DNA from: Yponomeuta sedellus
Lineage: Eukaryota; Arthropoda; Insecta; Lepidoptera; Yponomeutidae
Length of the DNA stretch: 64,000 bases
NCBI GenBank assembly: GCA_934045075.1
Contig: OW203721.1
Location: forward strand, 15,780,678 to 15,844,677
Reading direction: 5' to 3'
Shown: piece after piece, positions 56,564 through 64,000 of the stretch
How the letters are laid out: each line of letters begins with the position of its first letter
Numbering within the stretch: position 1 is the first letter of the stretch
Position numbers and translations under genes: made by a program
Notes under the pieces: model-generated
Seen by the model: only the letters and a program-made list of their open reading frames with translations
Told to the model about the DNA's origin: nothing
Database searches by the model: none

Positions 56564-56726
56564 TCACGGTTGAAATGGACATGCCTAGTGTTTAGTAGAC
56601 ATTAGCCATGTCGATTACGCATTGTACTCGTGAAGATTCACAACCGTAACTACAAGATTTACTTTATCGCAAAATGATAGATAGGTAAATAAACTATTTA
56701 TGATCTCACTACTCTAGAGTAATTCA

Positions 56727-56976
56727 GGGCGAGATAAATAGTCGTTGCTTAGCCCAAGTCCGTGCTCAAGCTTCCCTAAGCATTACTTCAGGCTAACTTA
56801 GCTAAGTATCAAAGTAGACGTTTGCTTAGCTAAGCATGTTTTTAGGCCAATGCTAAGAATTAGTCCGGGTTTCGCGACTAAAAGAGTGCTAAAGTACTGT
56901 CTATGATAGACAAATTGATTCTTAAGCAAGTGCTTTCGCTAAGACTCGTTCTTAGAAGCGACTATTTATCTCGCCC
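56727..56976. mobile_element. 250-bp MITE, 18-bp TIRs, TCA duplication
   Basis: Identical inverted ends GGGCGAGATAAATAGTCG (56727-56744 / 56959-56976), flanked by TCA (56724-56726, 56977-56979). Three-base duplications and a GGG start fit PIF/Harbinger-type MITEs. The interior has TTAGC/GCTAAG words in both orientations. Confidence 0.8.
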
Positions 56977-56979
56977 TCA

Positions 56980-58485
56980 GATTGTAAGATACAGGTTTCT
57001 AGTCTATTTTTCAATTTATTGTTACATTAGGGATCTACTAATATACTTAATATGACCTAGAAGAATAACGGCAGGTATTTATTGAAGCGCTCAAAACTTA
57101 CAAAAACATTGTGTATTTATTATTCACCCACATTTCGATACGTAGGTCTTAAAAATAATTATGTAAAATCTAGGAAAGTAGTACCTACTTAAGTCAAGGA
57201 CTTAAAGACTAAAATTATTTATAAAGTAGGGATGTATATATAGGTAGTACTTAAATAAATACATTATTCGTTTAAAATAGCAATCATTTTAATCCATTGC
57301 CTGCAGTAGGTAGGTATGTACCTATTCCAGTGGATCAGATAAGTAGACCGTCAAGATATGAAGATAATTTCAACATTAAGGCTTTATGTGTTTCTGAAAG
57401 CTTTACAGTGGTACAACTGCATCCGTCGCAATAAATATTGGCATTGAGAATAAAAATGTATACTTAGCTTAGTTTGAAAGCCTATAGGGGTTCGGTCCGA
57501 GCCATGATAGACATCCACAAGTTTTACCACGTGTTAATTTTCCCAAGGGGTAGAACCTTTCTGATTTCTACGCGCCTATTCAAAAAAATAAAACGGTCAA
57601 GTGCGTGACAGGCCACGCGCTTTTGCAGGGTTCTGTAGTTGGTCGTCAGAATAGATGAACCTAGAAGAAGCGACATTAGATTGAAATTAGGATTTTATTT
57701 TACTTGCCCTTTGTTATGCTTTACATAACTTAACCAAAGTAATTTTCGATTTAATGAGTGCAATTAATTTTTAGTAAGTTAATCGCATCTCCTGAACGTG
57801 TAAAACTTACTTAGCCGTGATAATTTCCCTTTTAAGTTTACTATAATTATGTGCGACTGCTCTGATTTTTTTACGGCTCTACATGAGGACGGGGGAAAGC
57901 TCTACTATAACTATTTTGTAACGTCTCATCCGTAACATAACTGATTATGTTACGGATGAGAGGAGCAGGAGTGTGAAGGCTAATGTGCTGTCAATACTTA
58001 CTAAAAACCTACCAAGTGCGTGTCAGACAACACAATGAAGGGTACCATAGGCGGAGGAGTTTTTTTACATGCTTTACAGAACTAAGAACTATGGTATAGG
58101 CAAAGATAAATTGTTACAAGTGTACCTATCCGTAGTGTCGCTGTCGTCGAGTGCAAGGAGGAGGGCATCATCATTATCATTTGATGCAACTTTAAATAGA
58201 TTGAAAAGATGTTGGTATCTTCGAGCAGAATCGAAGGGCTCTCAAAAAATTGCTTGAAGTAGGAACTACAGCAGATTTTTGAACACTCCTCAAATCCAGT
58301 GAGCTCTAGTAGTCTTAGAGCTCTAATAGTCCGTAGTAAAGGGGGTGGGAGGAACAATTATTCTTTATTTGAAGAGTGTTTTATCGTTGTCTATCGCTAC
58401 GCGGTGTTAACTAGCGCCGCCAATAGAATATTAATCATAACTTGTTTTATAAAACGTTTTGTCAAAAAGTAAACATCATATAACC
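56980..58485. repeat. Gene-free stretch with lepidopteran repeats and a hairpin
   Basis: GGTCAAGTGCGTGACAGGCCACGCGC (part, 57595-57620) and ACTTACTAAAAACCTACC ... GTGCGTGTCAG (57998-58026) are pieces of the 48140-type repeat. A perfect 16-bp-arm hairpin is at 57925-57960. No gene is supported. Confidence 0.45.
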
Positions 58486-59242
58486 ATCTTTAAAATCCGC
58501 TATTTGACTCTCTTTTCAAGTAAGACTTAAACGGTAAATAACTCTTCCATTAGACCAAAAATATTTTAGTATATTTTTTGAGGACCTAAAAGCAACATAA
58601 AAATATATTTTAAAACTTTATTTACCTAAACAGCCTAAAACGCAGTCAGCCTTTTTTGTCTATGGTTTGAAGTCCAAAAAATTGTAAACAATTGTACAAA
58701 TTGTAAATAATTCAATTTTCTGTAGGTAAGTGATCTCTGAGCATAGTGAAATAACAACAACGCGACCATGATTTCATCGTTTTTACATCCAAAATATACC
58801 AATTATCATTATTGTATTGTTCGAGAATGAAAAAACACGTCAATAAAGACCCCCGGAAAGTTGTGGATTCGTGTACCCAGTGAAATAAACCTTCGAAAAA
58901 CTTTGCTCAAACTTGCCAAAAGAGACCCCGACTCTTTATCAATTGAAACTCGGGTGTATTTATGTGAAGATCACTTTGATGTAAGTCCTAAAATAATCAA
59001 TGTCCACTGGCTCTGGCTAAAAGATGTTTGTTTACATACTTTAGATGGTTTCAAGATGGCGGATAGCGTTTTCGCCGTAACGAATTAAACGAGGAAAATT
59101 TTTTTTACTTTGCAAATTTTGCAGCCATCTTGCATACTTACTTAGCATAATCAATATATTTCGGTTTCTTACGTTAAATACTATAGGACATATTCATTTA
59201 TCGCGTGAAATTTGATACGTGTCAAATAGAGGATTTTATTAC
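58486..59242 (+). mobile_element. THAP-exon-bearing element, copy 2
   Basis: Inverted ends AAAATCCGCTATTTGAC (58491) and GTCAAATAGAGGATTTT (59220) bound about 745 bp homologous to 36130-36935. The plus strand encodes part of a THAP domain: IRVPSEINLRKTLLKLAKRD, then ETRVYLCEDHFDVSP (58861-59000). The frame starts without an ATG, with the zinc-ligand segment (YCIVRE, CNN-type) in another frame just upstream. Probably a non-autonomous P-element derivative. Confidence 0.7.
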
Positions 59243-60400
59243 GACAACAATTTTCATAACCTACAGCCTAGAACCACTAACACCTAGGCTCAACAACCTA
59301 GAATTTAAATGGTTCCGCTAGAAACGGGCGTTTTTAGTAAAACTGCTTTAAATTCCAAGATTCGCGAATCTAGGTTCTATTTAATAACATTTATGATAGA
59401 CGCGTAATAAAACAGATAGGATTTTTTTCTCCATGGCTCAAGTTAGCGCTGCGTAGCGCCCTAAACCAACGTCTGAAAATGTTTGCTTGTAGCGCACCTA
59501 GGAGTGAGATTCTTGCTTGCAACGTGCAAAACCTGCAAGGAAAAAGACACATAACTTTGCTGTAACAGCGGCAGCGGTAAAGCAAAGTGAGATCGATATG
59601 GGGCTCGCTGCGCGATTGGTGGCAGGTGGCGGTTCCCACGTGGCTCCGGCCCGCCTCCTCGCTGACGGATTAACCGGGGAACGAGCTCGGAAAACGGAAA
59701 CCTTTTTATTCTCCACTATCCGAGACTGGAACCGAGGTTGGTGTGACGGTAAAGAGGCCTGTGCTCTCCATAACTAATTGTACACACCTAGGTACCTACC
59801 TAATTGTCTACCAAAAAGTGTGATTTTCATAAGCTGATGATAACTTTTATGGGGACCACTGAAATATCCGTATATACGTAATGGCATTAAGTACGTTGTA
59901 TTGATGAGCTTAGTAAAGATTTGGTGTCGGAGACGTAAGTGACTTCTGTCCTTTTAAGTATATTTACTTATCCATACATTTTAGTGTCATATTAATTACG
60001 GCATAAACTAAGTAAAATTATTCTGTAACCAAACGCATACTTTTATAAGCAGTTTCGGTATGTATCGATGAAAAGTGAAGTGATCAGATTAGATTTTCAT
60101 TTATGGGTGACAGTATTATCAAAAAACATTTTAAGCTCAGTAGGAGGCATAAAATAGGTTAACAACGCTACAGTTTTGAATTCAACCCGTTTATTAATCT
60201 GAGGACTTTATCAACGACTGCGTTAATAACAGTGCCAACTAACGGATGTAGGTAATCGTGCCTGTGCCATAATAATTTAAAGCAACGAATGTTTCATTAG
60301 TGTTTCTAATTTATATTCCAAAGAAATAAAATATGTTTATAAATACAATGGTACATATAACTAAGTTATCGACATAGCTCAGAGAATCAGCAAACCGTTG
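59243..60400. other. Unrecognised stretch
   Basis: 59440-59780 is GC-richer with open frames on both strands (for example 59517-59777, plus), but no domain is recognised and coding status is doubtful. The rest is AT-rich without features. Confidence 0.3.
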
Positions 60401-60404
60401 GAGC

Positions 60405-60560
60405 AAACGTGTCCTTGAGTGGTGACCGCGACTCGGCAAACGTAGTGTAGGACGCCCTCCGACTAGGTGGGATGACGATCTGCGAAAAACTGCAGGCAGA
60501 TGCTGGATGCGGCAAGCTGAAGACAGGGCGCTATGGCGCTCTTTAGGGGAGGGCTATGTC
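60405..60560 (+). pseudogene. RTE-type LINE C-terminal fragment
   Basis: The plus strand reads GRPPTRWDDDLRKTAG ... AEDRALWRSLGEGYVQQWTS, the characteristic end of lepidopteran RTE ORF2. The upstream part of the element is missing. Confidence 0.75.
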
Positions 60561-60609
60561 CAGCAGTGGACTAGTATAGCCTGCGACGACATATAACTAG
60601 AACATAATA

Positions 60610-60890
60610 AAACTTTTTTTTATTTAGTCTAAACATAACGTCCCACTGCAGGGCACAGGCTTTATCTCAAGAGAATGTGGGCTTAATTGTATGTGAACAC
60701 CCCAGACACTCAGGTTTCCTGACGATATTTTCCTTTAATGCTAGCGAGTGGTAATTGCTACTATAACTTCACAATCACATAATTATGTAGGTACGTATCT
60801 AAAAAAAAGACGAAGTCAATGTAGCCGGGATTAGAACCCACGACGTCTCGAATTTGAGACCAGCTTCCTTTGCACTCACATAATAGGTAC
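60610..60890 (-). mobile_element. tRNA-derived SINE (family B-like)
   Basis: Minus-strand poly(A) appears as the T run near 60615. The body has CCCACTGCAGGGCACAGGC and GGTTTCCTGACGATATTTTCC. The head has a B box complement GGGATTAGAACCCAC (60830-60844). Confidence 0.7.
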
Positions 60891-61480
60891 AGACTTACAC
60901 GCAATACGCGCATACTCGCCTACAATCAGATAATTAATAAACCATCACGAAAGAATAAACTATGTTCGTGGTCCATGTGTAAGGTGGTACTATATAAGGA
61001 GATCGTGCGTATAAATTATAACTTCTTGGCAGAGTGAGTTAACTTAACGATAACTTACATACCTAAGTGTTGTAGGTACGTATTAGAAAAAGTGAAGTTT
61101 TATTTAATAAGTAGGCACCGGTGGCTCTCTCCAATATAATCTGTCACTCCAGTAGGAATAGAGTTGTATAGTATGATATATAGTATAAGTACCTACAGCT
61201 GCATCCACTGATCCAGCTGCAAACAACAATCTGCGTAAGACGGTAAGTCCAGCGAACTGGTGGACGTCCTACGCTGCGTTTGGCAGTAGGTAGGTATTAA
61301 CGATGCAATCGTCTTGCTCAAGAAAAGTTAAAATAACGCAATTAAGGCGCTTTGGGGTGCTAAATAGCGATATCTTGTTTTATATGATATCTTGTTTTAT
61401 ACGTTTTTTTTAAATTAAACATCATAAATCTTAACCATTATGGTTAACTATTTTTAGAACCTACAGTCTAGAAACTGGGA
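60891..61480. other. Gene-free stretch
   Basis: AT-rich with many GTACCTAC words; no gene or complete repeat seen. Confidence 0.35.
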
Positions 61481-61482
61481 TC

Positions 61483-61690
61483 AATTCAATTTATTTCAAC
61501 GTAGAGAATTTAGATTCTGTTTGCCGAATGTCAGAGTACAATGTAACATGAAAGTGAAAGCTGCTGCCTTCGGGCCGAAAGAAAGGCGGCGGAGAAAAAA
61601 ACTCTGACCATCTTTTCTTAAATCTAATACATCAGTTACCTCCTATACGTATGATGAACATCCTAAGACTTTAAATACCTATTTAGAGGC
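61483..61690 (-). repeat. 3' UTR of the 8889/26551 LINE family
   Basis: ATTTATTTCAACGTAGAGAA, GTTTGCCGAATGTCAG and GCCTTCGGGCC follow the same order as at 8900-9060. Diverged and lacking coding sequence. Confidence 0.7.
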
Positions 61691-61699
61691 TAAAAATTC

Positions 61700-61745
61700 C
61701 ACCCTTGCCGGGACTCGAACCCGCGACCTCTGGCTAACGAGTTAG
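61700..61745 (-). repeat. tRNA-like SINE head fragment
   Basis: The minus strand GGTCGCGGGTTCGAGTCCCG has a canonical B box; no A box with correct spacing follows. Confidence 0.4.
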
Positions 61746-62114
61746 TGCTTAAAAAAATCCTAAGACTTTAACCGATTTCCGCTAAAACTGCCGTTTTAAG
61801 GCTTATTGGTACCTCTTCCTGTTCCTGCCTGAGATTGAACTACACGTGAAAATAGATAGCAGCGCTCTCTGCGTCCAGTACAACAATGCACTCGTTGTTA
61901 CCCCGCTACTACCGCGCATCGGGCATGTTCGCACGTACAAGATAATCCGCAAGCGCAGTGCGACGCTCGTACGCATGGTCAGGCGTCCGTCACTCGCTCA
62001 AGGTCACGCGTTTTATACCTGCCGCTCGGCGTATCGTCCACGATACAACCGACAAAGGGCCGCTACGCCCACCTGAGCGCTCTCACCGCACGTTTCCCGC
62101 GTTTACTACTCGTA

Positions 62115-62213
62115 ATGCCGAAACCACGTAATTATTGTTCAGTGGATGGGTGTAAAGGTAAAAAAACAAATGAAGAATGATAATTTTTTTCACTGCCGAG
62201 AGAAGAAGAAAGG
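62115..62213 (+). pseudogene. THAP-domain first-exon relic
   Basis: From ATG at 62115 the frame reads MPKPRNYCSVDGCKGKKTNEE, two stops, then FFSLPREEER up to a GTAAGC donor at 62214. CxxxxC plus FFSLP is the start of a THAP zinc finger. The stops, apparently compensating single-base indels, mark it as broken. GC-rich sequence just upstream (61890-62110) could be a promoter. Confidence 0.45.
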
Positions 62214-62488
62214 TAAGCGGTATTTTAAATATTATATTTATTTCTTTAAACATTTAGGTAGGTAGGTACTATAAATGTAAAATAAATACATAAAGGTAAC
62301 TGCTTTTTTTCGTGGACTTGTTAATTTTGATTCTAAATAACCACATCCGTTCTAACATTATTATGCGTGTCTCTGTCTGTCACGTTTTCACGGCTGTACT
62401 GTGGCTATACCGAAAATTTTTAAAAATGCACAACAATCATAGTCGTAAATTGATGGAAAATGCCAAAAATATCAATTTTATAATAGTT

Positions 62489-62640
62489 CGCTCCACGACT
62501 TTTAGCAGTTGCTAAAACTCGTGGAGTCGTGAAAAACAAATACATGCACGACAAAGATGGGTAGTTACCATCGATAAAATATTACTACTTTAGTAATATT
62601 TTATAAATGGTAGTTAACCATATTTGTCGTGCGTGTATTT
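62489..62640. repeat. Two adjacent foldbacks
   Basis: 62489-62527 (arms built on CTCCACGA-CTTTTAGCA) and 62543-62638 (ATGCACGACAAA ... TTTGTCGTGCGTGTA, with inner ATGGTAGTTA words) are imperfect palindromes. Confidence 0.65.
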
Positions 62641-64000
62641 TTTTTAATGTTAATTTAATTTAGGATCAACTAAATTGGCTTTTTAGTGTTTCGTAGTTAA
62701 CATTAGAAACAAAACATGTACAACAAACATGGATGTCAAATATTTACGTATTTCTCGAATTCAAACCAATATAATGTGGTCGACTCTGACCGCCACGCCC
62801 AATCCAAAAACTAAAATCAGTTTAGTCTGTCCCCTTTTTAGATATTTGTCTAGGAATAGAGAGGGACAAATAGAACCCATTCCAATTTCAGGATTAAACG
62901 TGGCGGTCAAAATCGCCCACAATGACGAAAAATTAAGTTTGATAACTTAATGTTTGCTTTTCAGACGCCGCAATTGGCTTGAGATAATAGGCAGGCCTGA
63001 TCTAATAACAACTCAAACAATGTCAGCTTGTCATTTTATATTACATATTTTTGACAAATAAATAAATATGGTTATTTCACAACATTCGTTTTATTACAGT
63101 AATAATAATCATCAACAACCCTAGCGCATTCGTGCGATGACGCGCTTGCACGTGAGTCGCACGGTGGGCAACACAATCTCGACTCTTTGAGCGGGTACTT
63201 ATGGTATATTTCTCCTCGCTGTGAACAGTAGTTATTATTATTAAGATTTTGTAGGCTATTATAGCGTAGGTATTTTCACTTTAGTATGGGAGTGATGTAT
63301 CTGTTACGTAGTAACTATTATCTAATCTGTGGCATGGTGCAAGCCAGTCGTCCTGTCTGGGGGTAGTACGACGACGGGAGTCGCGCCTTTTAACGTCAAA
63401 ATCCAATACATTAATTGTCAAATTCTGACATTTAGTTGCCACAAAACGCGTGACTCGCGTCATCGTTCTACACGGGCTGGCATCCTGCCTTTCTATTCCG
63501 TAACATTCCACTCTATCGAGTGAAGCATTTAGACAACTCCAAAGTGTCAAAAAATGTATGACATTTGACAGCTGGAGTAGCCTAAAAAAAGTAAAAATCA
63601 ACGTCACGCAACTCAGTGGATACTTACATAATAATGCCCCTGGACCCTCCTGACTAGGGATGCGATCGCGTAAGTCGTCCAGTCTATGGAGTTCTCTGAT
63701 TTAGCCTACTTCGAACTGTCAGATACATACATATTTTGACACTTTGGAGTCGCCGAAATGCTTAACCCGATGATGCCGAAAGTAACGCAGGTAATACAAT
63801 GGCACACTCGTAGTATAAACCACTGTTGGCATCTTCGAGCGGCGGCAATGTCAGTGCGTTAGAATAAATACTAGAATCAGAATCTGTACTAACACGTCGT
63901 ACAATAATGAGATCACTATGTACCTTATATGATTTTTTATATCTGAAATAAGTAAATTGTGGATTCTATCCACTACCTGCCTATATATAGGTATTATAAA
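62641..64000. other. Terminal stretch of the window
   Basis: No gene is supported. CTCCAAAGTGTCAAAA (63536-63551) is repeated inverted at 63735-63748, and the second copy extends the 7411-7443 repeat. Open frames at 62729-62950 (+) and 63281-63607 (-) lack recognisable domains. Confidence 0.35.

Overview
The window is animal nuclear DNA and most likely lepidopteran (moth or butterfly). The evidence is spliced insect genes, a ZAD zinc-finger gene (an arthropod-expanded class), a Fer1/Ptf1a-type bHLH gene, and a dense layer of repeats of the kinds common in moth genomes: jockey/CR1-, RTE- and I-type LINEs, tRNA-derived SINEs, Helitron-like fragments, piggyBac, mariner, Harbinger and THAP-element remnants, and many foldback elements. 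I see no operons, CRISPR arrays, rRNA genes or functional tRNA genes.

Four host loci can be supported. (1) An intronless ZAD-C2H2 zinc-finger protein (2079-3569, +). (2) Dephospho-CoA kinase, DCAKD type (18252-31219, +), in four exons with a C-terminal membrane helix in the last exon; its third intron is 11.4 kb and full of transposons. (3) Fer1/Ptf1a-like bHLH factor (39629-56046, +), in four exons; its third intron is 13.4 kb. (4) Inside that intron, an intact intronless 435-codon enolase paralogue (52391-53698, +) in which nearly every catalytic and metal-binding residue is replaced: apparently a retrocopy that became a pseudoenzyme.

Layout: 1-2078, foldback element, degraded LINE and the upstream region of the zinc-finger gene. 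3848-7219, a candidate solo LTR split by a 5'-truncated jockey LINE. 7220-11740, a lepidopteran repeat interrupted by a 3.1-kb element with long terminal inverted repeats, which itself holds a LINE. 12860-16550, SINEs, a 5S rRNA-derived SINE split by a GC-rich poly(A) retroelement, and a complete 640-bp foldback element. 18252-31219, DCAKD with an I-type LINE and an 8-kb interval bounded by 17-bp inverted repeats and a 9-bp target duplication. 31500-38100, SINEs, hairpins, a THAP element, a mariner remnant and a foldback element. 39629-56046, Fer1 with the enolase-like gene. 56050-64000, mostly MITEs, a second THAP element, RTE and SINE fragments, and no convincing intact gene.

The genes do not form a pathway. 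The strongest new observation is the enolase pseudoenzyme. Next come several well-bounded but unclassified transposable elements and an unusual number of unrelated, perfect short hairpins.
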